DNA of 64,000 bases from assembly GCA_037179385.1 (NCBI GenBank), contig CM074179.1, positions 67,351,806-67,415,805 of the forward strand. Reading direction: 5' to 3'. A program made the translations under genes and the position numbers. The stretch comes from Holothuria scabra (lineage: Eukaryota; Echinodermata; Holothuroidea; Aspidochirotida; Holothuriidae). The notes beneath the pieces were generated by a model, which did not search any database, was not told where the DNA came from, and was given only the letters and a program-made list of their open reading frames with translations. Positions 22,691 through 35,127 of this stretch are shown piece by piece (positions within the stretch are counted from its first letter, which is position 1; each line of letters begins with the position of its first letter).

Positions 22691-25225
22691 ACTTTAATCT
22701 ACAATGGGTCACTATTATAAAATAAAAAATGCGAGACTGTAGCTAAATTTGTAAACGCGAGTAATAATTTTAAAAAATTAGAACCGGGCCATTGCTTGTC
22801 AAAATTCGCAACAATCGATACTAAATCGGTGCCTGTGCAATGGCCACTTAGGGTTAGGGTACCGAATGTAGCCATTGGTGTAGCATTTCTTTACCCATCG
22901 TCACTGAAAAGTTCATGGTAGTAACGTGTTTGTAAAGGTTACGGGCCCTAAAAGTTCTAAAAATGGCATTTTCGGCAACATTTACTGTAGGCATTTATAT
23001 CAACTTCTAACCCATCCCAAGGCCAGGGTGAGGGGGGGCAAGCACTTGATATTCCTTCAGGTTTTAGTCAAGAGTCCATTCTACTGGGGAAGAGCCAAAT
23101 ACTTTACGCGGGATCTCTTCAGAACCGTTTTTCGGGGTCAAAACCACGTCACCCCTTAATTTCACACTTCCGTGTAACTATGTGCGCGAACTTCCTCCGG
23201 GGAAAAAACCCGCCAAAAAAAAAAAAAAAAAAAGAAAAGAAAAAAAAAAAGAAAAAAAAACGAAGTCAAAATTACATTAAGAAATTAAGTTTCTGTGTCA
23301 AGTGTCAAACTTTTTCAGATATATTGTAAACCTATGTTTTGTATATTCACAACATGACCTCGAGCTTTGTCGTGCCCCCTTCTGTCATCGTAAAAGGCCC
23401 ACTTTAACCCAGGGAAGGGGCACAAATCATACGTTCGTTAACACGTGGTAAAAGAAACATGCGCGAAAACTTTTTAATGGGTGCCGGGGTAAGGTCCCTT
23501 TCCCACAATATGCACTAAAAGGTTAGGAAGGGGGTGTAAAGGGCTATCGTGTGACCTACGTGCAGGGCATCAACTAAGGAGAAAAATATTTTTTGTAATT
23601 AGCGTTCACAAAAAACAAGAGGAATTACTTTTGTTGACCTGACCCTAGGCTATGCTGATACGCCTCACCTTAATCCCATGGGACAGGAGAGATTGTAATA
23701 TTCATCCCCGGCTAAAACAATTTGCACCTTCATGATGCGGTTACTGGGGTAATCGCACACTGCCGTCCTCGTCCGACAACTTCCTGAGGGTTCAAACTGC
23801 CACAGGGCCTTTCACTTGGGAACGAGTTCTATTTTCAAAATGGATTTTCTTTATCTATCTGGACAGCTCCTTTCGCATAACGTATTGTGTTTTTTGACAA
23901 AATTATAGCCCAATACAAGGTAAGTAAAAGGACCAACACCTTTTCACATGTGCGACAAGGAGTTTTATTTTCAAATTGCAGTTTCCTCAAGCAAGGACGG
24001 ACTTCTTGTCACAGGTGAGACAAGTTATTCGGATCCGTGGACTAACTACTTGCCAGACAAGTGACAAAAAGTCAAGGATATGTTGCCAAAGTGACCTTGC
24101 CCAGTATTTGTAAACATGAATCCCAAAGAAAACAGACATATGTGATAAAAATGGTGAGAAGACGTGGATTTTAGAAATAAATTTTGAAATTAGGGCTTGT
24201 TTGGGGAAGATAATTTTTAAAATCAGTGTGCTTGAACACATTCGAAACAGATTTTTAAATCTCATATAAATATTTGGGGACCTGGTTACTCCTACCCTCG
24301 TAAACCCCAGACATCCCCTCTAGTTTTGACATGCAAAAATTCTTATTTTGTCAATTCTAGGAGCCGCCGATCGAGATGGAGGTAAAAGGGTTGGGTGGAC
24401 TGGAGTGTACTCTAGTGTACCCTAATGTCACAAATGATAATTATAGCACCCTCACAAGCACGATAGAGTCAGTGGTTACTAATATCGGGGTCCCTTTTCC
24501 ACTTGCCTCCGTAGAAGTTCCACTGTGGTCAAGGGGAAGAAGTCATAGCAAACGTGCTCTTTATGTGTAATAGAGGGCACACAATAATGCACGGGTATCC
24601 CAAGTGTGTGCCGGGTATTGGTCTCCTCCAACAAGTTGGAAGGGCTCAAAGTTTATGAGTGGTCTTTTAATTTTAATTTTGACGGGTGGATGAGCTGAAT
24701 CCCCATCCAGGGAAATAAAACCCTCGGACACGAATGGAAGGTATTCTTCCTTAATTTGGTCTTTAGAATTAGGCCGTAAAATCACGACTACCTCTGGAGA
24801 ATTTTCTGCATTGGGTAAGGCATTTGGAGCTGTTTCAGTCTCCTTTTATCTTGCCAATTGAAAGCAACCATAATTTTGAGGTCCATTTTCGACTTGCCTA
24901 GGCAAAAGGGGCTTCGTGGTCCAGCAGAGGAGCTATGACAAAAGTTCGTCATGTTCCAGTAAGAAGACCTATGCGTGGTTACCCCATATATGTGTTGGAG
25001 AATGGTAGTCCCTCCTACAAGTTAAAGTAAGTGCACGCAAGTTGAAAGATGGATTATCCTGCCCATATAGCTTAACCTGGTAACACCAAATTTGTATATC
25101 CATGATTTGTTGACCAAGCCTTTCGAGTGAAAAGCAAACCTTACGTTGTAGTCAGCCTTTTAATTTCGGATTGTTTCATGTGCAATCTCCTTTTTGAACG
25201 AAGATTATATCTAAAATTTTGCATA
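22691..25225 (+). other. intronic stretch, A-rich tract and old repeat words
   Basis: No exon is recognised. An A-rich tract is at about 23215-23262. GC-rich words like those of family P recur (22990-23160, 23380-23560, 23760-23820). A TTAGGGTTAGGG pair at about 22848 is too short to mean anything. Confidence 0.35.
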
Positions 25226-25255
25226 TCACAAGAAATACGTGAGTACATTTAATTC

Positions 25256-25385
25256 TAAGCTGTTTGCATGCCCGGTACTAAGTTTTATAGCGCGCCGTTT
25301 GTAACATGTCATTATGCCGACAAAATCCATTCCATCGTCAAAACTAAGTATGTTGCCAAAAGCCCTTATGCCCCTTACCCAAAAT
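25256..25385 (-). repeat. repeat family Q, inverted copy
   Basis: Contains GCGCGCCGTTTGTAACATGT followed by CATTATGCC and words for CATTCCATCGTCAAAACTA. The reverse complement matches the end of the minisatellite region near 27710-27820. Confidence 0.6.
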
Positions 25386-25430
25386 CCATGTATGAGCCAT
25401 TTACGGAAATTTATATATGGCCTATATCTG

Positions 25431-25730
25431 GTCAAAGTGTTTAATTTGTTTCTGGCCTTAACAAAAATTGGGCAGATATAACTTGATATAACATAAAGGA
25501 ATATATGGCCCATATATAAATTTTTCTTGGCTCAAATTTTATTTGGTGCAGATATGGTCCATACATGGTATATCCATGTATGGGTTATATATAGAATTTT
25601 ATATCTGGCCCATATCTTGTCCAGATTTGGAATTTGTATCTGGCTTTAACAAAAATTGGGCGGATATAACTTGATGTAACATAAATGAATCTATGGCCCA
25701 TATAAAATTTGATATGGCTCAAATTTACAT
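25431..25730 (+). repeat. tandem duplication, period about 188
   Basis: The block with TAACAAAAATTGGGC (25460) and GATATAACTTGATATAACAT recurs at 25648, followed each time by TATGGCCCATATA and GGCTCAAATTT. Both copies are embedded in TATGG/CCATA-rich sequence. Confidence 0.75.
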
Positions 25731-25740
25731 GGGACAGATT

Positions 25741-27540
25741 GGGACAGATATGGCGCATATATGTCCCACAAAGGGATTTATATCACGGCCATATCTGGAC
25801 CATATATGTGTGCACCAAACTATATGAGATAACTACCTTTGTGTATAGCGTATCAAAAGTCTTGCTGAGTCAGTATAGCTGTACCGACACTCTGGAAAAG
25901 GGCCGTTCAGCGAACTTTCACTGCTTCTCGAAGAAGTTGTTACGTCCACTGAAGGACTATACGTGACCCAACTCACGGCCCTCAGACCATTTTCTCCATT
26001 GGTCTGTCATGTGTGGCTCTGTTCTAGCCTGGCTGAATAGAGCAGATGATATTAGCAAAATAGCGAGAAGCGATCATGGCCTTAGCCAATAGGCCGAGAA
26101 GGACTATCTGAACATTTCTGACAAAGTTTAATATCCATTGTATTACATTGACTGAAGAATTTAAAGTTGTTAATTTACTTAATTTTGAAGAACAAAACTG
26201 CTTTGAAATTCCTACTTTTAAATATTTATTCTGAATGGTTGGTCTTAATTGCCGCATGGGGCAATACCACAATCTAAATGTTGTTGAAGGTTTTACAGTT
26301 TTTCACATTTTACTTCTTAACCATAAAAAAGAAAACTAGGGCTCTAAATCCGTTGTCAAAACTCATTTCATCGTATTATGTAAGTGGGCGTTGTCCATTT
26401 TGAATTATGACAAACTTCGATACACTTTTAGGCCCAGGACGTCCTCATACTTCGTAGAGTGTACACGAGTCTTTATTCAACCGTGTAAACTTTCAGTGAA
26501 ATAAGTTTATCGATGAAACGTTTTTGCAATACTTTGTGGTAGAATGTTACTTCTTCCACTTAAAGCAAGTAGCATTCGCACAAGGTGAGAATGTTCAAAT
26601 ACACAAGAAGAAATTTCGAAAACACTTCTAAGTGAACATTCCAAAGTATGCACGTAAATTGAAAGTTCAACACTATATCAGGCCGGTGGTGGCCACTCTG
26701 CTAACAAATGACCTGCTACAGCTGCTACTACGCAGAGAAAAACACATATTTATAATACCATAGGTCAGTGACCGTCTACAACAAGCCGTTTATGTATATT
26801 AAAGTCCACTTTAGACATTATTATTCTCAATGTAGAATAACTGAACATTGCGAACTTTGCAATTTGGTACTCCGTATTCGTCAAACAGCGTAGACTCACT
26901 TGCTCTGCAGCGGACACCAACCGATTACAGTAGGTCGATCTAACCGGGAAGTACGGTGTGATTCTTTTCCTAAAAGCAGTGAACTTTTTAATCATAGAAT
27001 ACAGATTCTATTTCGTCATTTTCTCAACTTTCCCACTCGACCATTGCAATGTACATTTTTCATTACGAGCGGACATATCTAAATGTAATGTACCCCGGTG
27101 TAGCTCGAAAGTGGTCTAAGGTTGTTTTATTTCCAATTTGTTGATGATTCTCTAAGAATTTATACATGAAGGCCCAGTAGTGTATTGTAGGTTAGACCTA
27201 TATATATAGTACAAGGTATTTGCTGGTTCCATTTTCTGAGCATAGTAACATACGTGCGTTTTCCGGCTCAAAATTTTCCTGTAGATGCAACAAATGGAAG
27301 TCTGGCAATATTCCTTTCATTGTCATCCAACATTTGGCGCTGTTTTAACCACTAGATAGTTCTGGAGTTTATGATGCCTTCTTTTTGTGTTTGGTTGGCT
27401 TACTATGCTGTGCGCGTTATTAACTGCTGTCGGATAGTATAGTCTTTGTTAGCACATTGCACCACAGATAGTGCAATGTGTATATAGTGCATGTGCATTA
27501 CTCGTGTAAAATGTATCGGAATTTGCAATTGATCAAATGG
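25741..27540 (+). other. intronic stretch without gene
   Basis: Nothing with coding or element character could be supported. Confidence 0.35.
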
Positions 27541-27820
27541 ACAACTCCTACTCGCATAATACGACGGAACGAGTTTTGACAATAGAATTACTTTTGGCAA
27601 CGGGATGAGTTTTGGCAACGGAATGGATTTTGACATCGCAATTAGTTTGACAACAAAATTAGTATTGACGGCTTCATAAGTTTTGACGACGGAATGGATT
27701 TTGACGGCTAAGGGCTTTGGAAACATAACTAGTTTTGACGATGGAATGAATTTTGACATCATGATAACTTTTGGCGGCATAATGACATGGCACAAAAGGC
27801 GCGCCAGAAAATTGTGTTTC
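27541..27820 (+). repeat. degenerate minisatellite plus repeat Q
   Basis: Degenerate units of roughly 18-20 bases around TTTTGACGACGGAATG recur about ten times. The segment ends with GGCATAATGACATGGCACA and GGCGCGCC, the part shared in inverted orientation with 25256-25385. Confidence 0.7.
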
Positions 27821-28248
27821 GTCCACTTTCTTGGCGTAAATCAGAACTACTACGTACGAAAAATACATGCTACCTGTTATTCAAAACATCTGAGACTTAC
27901 ATTAGGAGACGCGCACGCTGAATTTTTCATTCTTATAGAGGTAATGTATTATTATGCACCCTCTATCCTTTTCAACATCGCGCTGATCTTTTCGCGCACC
28001 CAGTTTAGATTGGCACAGCCACCCGGTTATTGTCATGGCGTGAAAAAACAATGATAAGCCAGTTCGGTAATTCGTTTTTGTAGTTATGCACATGCACACA
28101 TCGTTCAAACCAATCCCGCACCTACAACACCTTTTCCAAATTTTGAGTTTACATTAAAATTTGGTTAAATCATCCTTTCTTTCTTAATCCATTCACAACA
28201 TAAGAAGGGATCTCAAGTGCAGTTTTGTACAGTGGATGGTGTCTTAAC
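27821..28248 (+). other. intronic stretch without gene
   Basis: No gene is seen. The last eight bases, GTCTTAAC (28241-28248), are the left target duplication of the following hAT element. Confidence 0.4.
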
Positions 28249-29097
28249 CAGTGGCGGTGGAAGCAAAAAAATTTAGGGGGGACAATCAGTGAACAAGATG
28301 GAATCGTCGGACTCTCGAAACGAACCCTATGTGCGCTCATCACGAGCGCGAAGCGCGAAGACCCACTGGCGTGGGTCCAGGGCCCGCCTTAGGGCCCTGG
28401 AAGCTCTGAAATTCTACAAGCTCTGTCGTGCAATCGTTTTTGGAACATTTTACGGTGAAATCAAAGAACAAAAATGTGCGAAATATTTGCGTTCACAGGT
28501 AGCCTATAGGCTATTTCTTGGACATCAACAGTTTTGTTGTTATGTTTGTAATTTTGGTTTTGTTAAAGTCATTAACTACTCTAAAATCAGTTGCCCCCCT
28601 GTACTCGCCCTTGGTTTGGTACTGCACCTGTAAGTTTGTTTTGATTTTGTATTTTTACGTGATGGCAATGGCAATGCTTCTCTTCTCGCGGAGGGAAAAA
28701 TACTAGTACAGTAAAGGTTCGGTTTCACTGGACAAGTGATATACTACATAAACCTGGTTTGCGGACCGGACGAGGTTGCCAGATTCTTGTAATGATTTGT
28801 AGCCAAATACTAGGTCACAGGCATAGAGCATGGTCGCAGGGGACCGTGACAAGAATCATCCAAACAATGGCAGAACATAGGCGTAGTTAATTTCGGCTGC
28901 TCTGTTCGGTGGTGGGAATACTACTGTCTCAACTTTGAATTGGTTCAAGGCTCCCAAGTTTCTTTAACTTCTGTTTTTTTTTTTTTTTGGGGGGGGGGGT
29001 GTCCCATCGCTAAGAATTTTAGGGGGACGTCCCCTCGCTAAGAAATTTAGAGGGGACGTGCCCCCCCCCCCCCCCCCCCCCGCTTCCGCCGCCAGTG
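28249..29097. mobile_element. non-autonomous hAT-like DNA transposon, copy 2
   Basis: The 849-bp element starts CAGTGGCGGTGGAAGC; the right end, reverse-complemented, is CACTGGCGGCGGAAGC, 14 of 16 matching. The 8-bp word GTCTTAAC flanks it on both sides (28241-28248 and 29098-29105). The interior has the same type of GC-rich block (AGGGCCCGCCTTAGGGCCCT near 28378) as the 591-1753 element, long C and G homopolymers near both ends (a 21-base C run at about 29061), and no transposase. It belongs to the same hAT group but with different terminal bases. Confidence 0.85.
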
Positions 29098-29105
29098 GTC
29101 TTAAC

Positions 29106-29714
29106 CGTCTTTGTGGTGTAAAAAATTCCGGACCGCTAATCTGCAGTGAGACCCATATTTTCTTTCGAGTTGGCTATACACTTACATAGTGTTGTATGCA
29201 CGCACTGACGAAAACAAGTGAACGCTATACGCTACGTACTGAGCTCGGTTCGTGTATCCCACGCTGTGCCCAACAATTCCATGCGGCAATGAATCACCGA
29301 ACTCGCGTATTGCACACATGATATGTGCGTAACGTTTCGGACACAAGGCTGTGTCCTGTATGATAGCAATACCATATGTTGGGCTGTATAAAAAGTTCGT
29401 ATATACAGGAATGTCACTTGATTTACATATTTTCCGAAGTCATGACTTTCACAGTAACTAACATCAACACTAACGTAACGGTAGCAACACTTGTACTATG
29501 TCGTAAAATAACCATAGAGATTAAGACGACACAATGCATTTGCTCGGATAAGTTACTCAAAGCAAGGGGGACATTAGCGAATCGCGGCACTGTAAACTAA
29601 CCGTTCCGGTCGCTTACCTTGGCCGGCAAGGTTACTCTGCTTCTGCTACACTTGTAGCACTCTGCTATACCGGCACTGTTGCTATTTTGTACCGATAAGG
29701 CACTGAGTGAGAGT
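29106..29714 (+). other. intronic stretch without gene
   Basis: No gene or element could be supported. Confidence 0.35.
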
Positions 29715-30090
29715 TTGTTCTGTGTGTGTGTGCGAGTGCTAACGACGCCTTGCTTTGAAACACTATATCTCAAGAAAGCACGTAGGGTCACTTTTATTTA
29801 GTGTGTAGATTTTTCTTGTTGAGGGGAAGAACCCTAACGTTAGTTTTTGGTGGAGGTAAGAGGACGTTTGAGGACATTCATGACATTACTGCAAAAACAC
29901 CAAAAATTGGCTTGTTAACACGATATCGCAAGGTAGAAATGACTGACAATTATCATATTTGATATTTTATGATGAGAAGAAGAATCCCATACTTCTTGGC
30001 GGAGGTCTAAGTCATTTGAAGTCATTTAGGCTCAAACCACAAAACCTCATAAAAACTTTATAATAACTGACAGTTTTAATATTCGGTAAA
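29715..30090 (+). repeat. tandem repeat family R, array 2 (decayed)
   Basis: A short GT head (TGTGTGTGTGTGCGAGTG) is followed by diverged units with ATATCTCAAGAAAGCA, TTTTTGGTGGAGGTAAGAGG and ACGATATCGCAAGG. It has the order head-then-units seen at 21565 and 35990 but is more degraded and lacks intact AGGTCA pairs. Confidence 0.65.
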
Positions 30091-30159
30091 CATATTTCTT
30101 ATAATCCGACAGAATCTTTGAAAAATCTGAAAATTTTGTACATAGCTTTTTTCTTGGTT

Positions 30160-30740
30160 GATTTCTGTAGTTTAAGAGGTCCTCTTTCAGAATATGCCTT
30201 GTGACTTTGCGTCACTTTTGAGCCGTTTGAGAAATTCAAGATGGCGCCCAAAATAGCCGTCGTTTTATGCGTCACTTTTGGGCCGTTTGAGAAATTCAAG
30301 ATGGCGCCCAAAATAGCCGTCGTTTTATGTTTTCATCCGTAACCAAGCTTCTATTCAGCCATTAATGGCAAGTTTGGTGAATATTGGTATGCTTAACGGG
30401 TCAAGAAATCCATATGCAGGAGCTTGGGGAATCACGTGAAACGACATCCAATATAGCGCATTTTTGACGAGTGTCAAGTCATATGTTTTTTTTTTTGCCC
30501 AGCAATCTATTCAAGCTGATTGAGAGCGTTCTGGGAATCACGTGATTTTAAATCCAAGATGGCGGCTGTTTTCGTTCCAATTTAATAACGAGTAATTTAT
30601 ATTATAATTGAATATTCAGGCTACAATAGTACTGTGGTTGTCTAATGCTATGATTTTGGTGTCAAGCAATCCATTCCGGCTATTTTCGAATGTGTTAGGA
30701 AATCACGTGCTATTTAATCCAAGATGGCCACCATAAATGG
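30160..30740 (+). repeat. repeat array with CAAGATGGC and CACGTG motifs
   Basis: A 60-base unit is duplicated exactly in tandem (about 30208-30267 and 30268-30327, one clear difference, TTTTGAGCC versus TTTTGGGCC); each has TTCAAGATGGCGCCC. Beyond it, three diverged copies carry AATCACGTG followed by TCCAAGATGGC or a decayed version (30432, 30537, 30704). CAAGATGGC is the core of vertebrate YY1 sites and CACGTG is an E-box; function here is unknown. Confidence 0.75.
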
Positions 30741-30802
30741 CCACTGTACAAATATAGCACTTTGAAAGATGGCACAATGAAATGAAATGATATTGACATT
30801 GA

Positions 30803-31471
30803 ATAAATTTAAGTATTAGGTCCCCGAACGTTTTATAAGCCTCCATATGACATTTATAAAATGTTTAGGCAGTGTCCCGATGATCGCTCTTTAATGACCA
30901 CGGGTGGGGAAAGGGGGTTGTCAAAATAGTTTTTTGATTAACCCTTTACCGTTGTTTGGGTCCTTTTGGACCCATACGGAGGGAGCAAATGCCCCCCATC
31001 TCTACTGTTTCACGCGGAGCTCGAAACTCGGCCACAACAACGAGAGAAACAATAGTTTAAGGTCACGGGGTCAATGGCCTGCGGAAGCTGATGCGGGGCG
31101 CGCTACGTCCGCTTTTCCGCCCCACTCACAAGGCGCGCAAATATGCCCCGATTGGAGCACACCGGTAAAGGGTTAACAGTAACAAACTGCAGTGTGCAAA
31201 TTTTAAGTCCACGGCAATTATGAGGCATATTAATTTTTTGCCAATTCTTTTGAGTGTTTCACCTAGCTTAAGTTAGCGCTAGCCATACGAGGGGTGGCGC
31301 TTCGAGGTCTCTCTTGTGAACACTCAAGGGTTTTCACGAGAATTTGCTTTTAAGGTATTAGCGAATTCTATATTCTGTATTCTCTATGCTTATCTTTTCT
31401 GTATTCTTACGATACAGAGTGCGAATAGTTTCAACCTTTTATTTTGGTTTCCCAGTCTGAACAATATTTGT
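30803..31471 (+). repeat. duplicated segment S, copy 1 (carries an insertion)
   Basis: Matches 32346-32775 in the same orientation over words such as CATTTATAAAATG, GGCAGTGTCCCGATGATCGC, CAAACTGCAGTGTGCAAATT and TTAGCGCTAGCCATACGAGG. Copy 1 is longer because of the 231-bp insertion at 30942-31172. Confidence 0.9.
30942..31172. mobile_element. 231-bp piggyBac-like MITE in a TTAA site
   Basis: The insert begins CCCTTTACCGTTGT and ends ACACCGGTAAAGGG, a 13 of 14 inverted repeat. It is flanked by TTAA at 30938-30941 and 31173-31176. The duplicate segment has a single TTAA at 32487-32490 with the same flanking bases on both sides, so it preserves the empty site. TTAA duplication with termini starting CCC is the piggyBac pattern. 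The GC-rich interior has no transposase. Confidence 0.9.
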
Positions 31472-32345
31472 TACCTTTTTTGACTGTACTTTGGGTGGTC
31501 TTTTGCCGTTTAGGTTATGAGCGTATAGGTGGCTATGTATAGTCTTCTTTCCTTTGGGGGAGACAAGGGATCAAGTTGGAGGCTATAAATGAACTTTTAT
31601 CGATCGGGAAGCCTGCGTCTTTTGTTAGACAGACCGGAGGTTACATGGTTGGTTGCTAGACGTAAATGCCCGTGTTAAAAAGTTGCTTGTCGTGCAGAGG
31701 CCTTTGCATGGACCGGGTATATGTCGTTTTGTGCAACTGAAGGGGCTAGCTAGCTCGAAGAGTTTAACTCACGTATCTTGGGCGTGAAAGAAAAATACTC
31801 CGATTCTGTTACCTGATTGACTCTCTAAGAAGGCGGGAAGCCTTCTTAGAAACAAGCATTTGATTTCAGGTCAGGTTGTGCTAGTTTTGGAGGTTCTAAA
31901 GACTTTTTCTGCTTTTTGGTTTGCCTCTTACGGTAGGAGAGGACTGAATGCTGTGGACTTTACGTATACGTCAGAGATTCCGCGAAGGAATTCTCGGCGG
32001 AACTTGTCTAGGTCCCGATTTTCCGAAGAAAAGGGAAGCATAAGTCAAGTAAAAGAAGGGTAGACAGCGCGCCATCTGACGTGATCATAGTCATTGAACC
32101 TTGCACATTTTTTAGGAAAGGCCAAAAATCAACTTACGGATTTCACGCGAAAGATATAATGTTTTTTTTTTTTTAAAGGGAGCCTGAGTTTGAATTTAAA
32201 GAGATTGGCTCTTATGACCAAGCTAGACCGGTTTTTGTCGTTTGGCTCATATTGCTATAATATGGCAGCAACTTCATCAGTAGCGAACCGTCGTGTGGGT
32301 TTAATTCAAGTCTTTATGGAGCCAAAGTTAAAGTGTATGGTTGGT
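31472..32345 (+). other. spacer between S copies, one hairpin
   Basis: No gene is seen. At 31825-31849 there is a perfect 10-bp hairpin (CTAAGAAGGC, loop GGGAA, GCCTTCTTAG). Confidence 0.45.
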
Positions 32346-32775
32346 GTGTAAATTTAAATATTATGTCCCCGAACTTTTTATAAGCCTCCAGATGACATTT
32401 ATAAAATGCTTAATAGGCAGTGTCCCGATGATCGCTCTTTAATGAGCACGGATGGGGAAAGGGGGTTTGTCAAAATAGCTTTTTGATTAACAGTAACAAA
32501 CTGCAGTGTGCAAATTTGAAGCACACGGCAGGTATGAGGCATATTAATTTCATGTCAATTCTTTTGAGTGTTTCACCGGTTAAGTTAGCGCTAGCCATAC
32601 GAGGGGTAGCGCTTCGAGGTCTCTCTTGTGAACACTCCAGGGTTTTTACGAGAAATTGCTTTTAAGTTATTAGCGAATTCTCACTATACTTATCTTGTCT
32701 GTATTCTTACGATACAGAGTGCAAATAGTTTCAACCTTTTATTTAGGTGTCTCAGACTGGAGAATATTTACGTTC
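32346..32775 (+). repeat. duplicated segment S, copy 2 (empty site)
   Basis: Same-orientation copy of 30803-31471 without the TTAA insert. The two starts lie about 1.54 kb apart. Confidence 0.9.
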
Positions 32776-33764
32776 AATATCCTGTCGGATATTTATATTA
32801 CAAGAGGTAGTACAAGGAGCAAATTATAAAGTAGGACTAAGGTAGGAGCAAATTAGAAAATGAAAAAAAAAAAAAATACTTAGGAGCAGAATGAATGTTT
32901 AACGGGCTCAGAGATCGGTGGCAACGACCAATAAAAATGTTTACCCACGCCCGTCCCTCTGCTCTACTGATATTCTTGCGTTTGATCATCGTGAAAATGG
33001 ATTAAATTGACACATACACTATGCTACATGACTCCTGATTCGACCATAACACATACACCACAGTCTTTTCAGTTTTAATGTAGTGTTACAGTATGTTGTA
33101 GACTACCACTTTAGACAAAGTGGGCTCTATAATGAGGTTGGGTTTCTCTTGAAATTTCAGGTAACCAATATGTTACTCCCGCGAAATCCTTTGTCGAAGT
33201 ATTCATGATCATAGGGCTACCTTAAGATTGAAACGCGACGGGGCACGTCGGTAATGTTATGTTCATTCATCTCGTAACTTTCATTGGATTTAAAATCACA
33301 TAACTCTCAAAACGTCCGTAATTATCTCGAATGGATAGCCATTATTCTCTCGTAGTACTACTATTGACTAAATGTAGTTCTAGGATAAATTGTATGTCTA
33401 CGGAAGGCAGAATTGCGTCTTAAATGGCCGCCATCGTGGATTAAATCCCACGTTATTCTAAAAGCGTCTGCAGTTTGCTTAAATGGATTGCTTGACCCTC
33501 CTATACATCCCATTAGACACCAAAATCACCATTTATGGTTTAATGTAAGCTTAAGTAAGGGAGGAAATGTGTTATTGCGGCCATTTTGGAAACCGCCTTT
33601 GATTTCTCAAGGGTGAATCTATGTCACCCGGCATATTTTGAAAGAAGACCATTCAGATAACAGAAATCAATCTACAAAAAAAAAAGAAAACCTATATACA
33701 AAATTTCCAGGTTAATTGAAAAATCCACTTTTTCTGCCGGAGTTTTATGCTAGGAAGCAGATGA
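32776..33764 (+). other. intronic stretch without gene
   Basis: No exon or element is supported. At about 33420-33440 there is a degenerate TTAAATGGCCGCCAT word related to the CAAGATGGC array. Confidence 0.35.
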
Positions 33765-34310
33765 CGGAGTTCAAAGGTCATTTGAGGTAAACTGGTAATT
33801 AGCAGGAAAACTGCGAAAACCTCAAAATAACTTGTAAAAAAACTTCTAAAGGTATGAATGACCGACACTTTTCATATTTGGTATGTAGAGTTGTTATGTT
33901 AGGAGAAAAGTCTTTTGATGTCACTGGCTGTACCAGTGACCTCCAGAAGGAGATAGTAATATAAATATTTGGCATATTGATTTTTCATTTTTAGAGAAAG
34001 AACAATACAGTTTTAATTTGGGATCTAATTTCATTTTAGGACACAAAGGGGTAGAGCTGTAAAAACGTTTAGGTGGTTTTAATTTTCAAATTCTCCTCTT
34101 TCTTCCCCCCCCCCCCCAGAGCAAATTTTCCCTTGCACAAATAATGGCTAAGCCCTTTGACTTTCTGATTAATTTTCAAATATCTTGATGGACAAATATC
34201 TTTATGAGGAATGACTAAAGATCAAAAAGCAAAATTTCCCAAATTTTCTCTTCGACAAGTAATCACTAAACCCTTGGGCTTTCTAATTAATTTTTCGAAT
34301 ATGTATGGAG
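33765..34310 (+). repeat. tandem repeat family R, array 3 (units and doubled tail)
   Basis: Units with TTCAAAGGTCATTTGAGG and GAATGACCGACACTTTTCATATTTGG (as 34-base-spaced words) are followed by two copies of the tail motif (AATGGCTAAGCCCTTTGACTT near 34143 and AATCACTAAACCCTTGGGC near 34261). No GT head was seen here. Confidence 0.6.
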
Positions 34311-35127
34311 TGTTTACAGAACTCGAGGCAAACGGACTTGTAGACAATCAAAATTTGCTTCAAAATTAGCATACTACCATTTCATATGTTTTTAAACACA
34401 GCACTTACAAATCTCGTTTTTATATGAAATGGAAGATAATTTAAATTTATTCTCTTTACATTTGCCCATTTGTGCCGTATGCATATCTAGTAAGTTCCGT
34501 ACTTTTTATCTTGAAAAAGGGAAAAACACTCCAAGAAGCAGTGTAAACTTCAATATCTATATCTGTCTCCAGCCTAATAACAGCAAGTTATCTCACATCT
34601 GATTGCACGATCAACTTCTTTCTTTCTGAATGAAAGTTGGTTAACTCTTCTTTCTAATGATATAAGATTCAATTTGATTGGTTTATGTAAAGGCACTTAC
34701 TTCGCCCTAGGAAATCAAATTTGTTGATTAAAACTTGCTAAATCAAGCCTTCCTTAACACACACGACTGTATAGCTTCAACTTAAACTGTATAGCTTCAA
34801 CTTAAACACTTAAACGCTCGGAAGTAGAGTGGAGAGACACATTAGGCCTATACAACGAAACCATGAACAATTATCTGAAGTGTTTAACCTTTTCCTTACT
34901 TTCTAAAATCGTTTAATTGGAACAGAGAGAAAGAGAGAAACTGGCCATTTTCCAGAGACATTATGTAATCCGTTGAGGATAATTATTTTGACATCTGTTG
35001 TTTCTTGCTATGTTTCTGCATGACTTTTAACGTTATTATCATTGTGTTGATCAGTAATCAAACGTATGGACCAATGACAAAACATGCCTTATACATATTT
35101 ACAGAAGGTTGTTTACCTACTTCTCAG
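34311..35127 (+). other. end of NLR intron 3
   Basis: A 20-base direct duplication of CTGTATAGCTTCAACTTAAA occurs at about 34766-34805. The stretch ends with the acceptor used by exon 4. A second acceptor-like CAG at 35052-35054 would give the wrong phase. Confidence 0.4.

Noticed and set aside
22848..22860. TTAGGGTTAGGG, telomere-like
   Set aside because: Two units only, expected by chance in 64 kb and not at a chromosome end.
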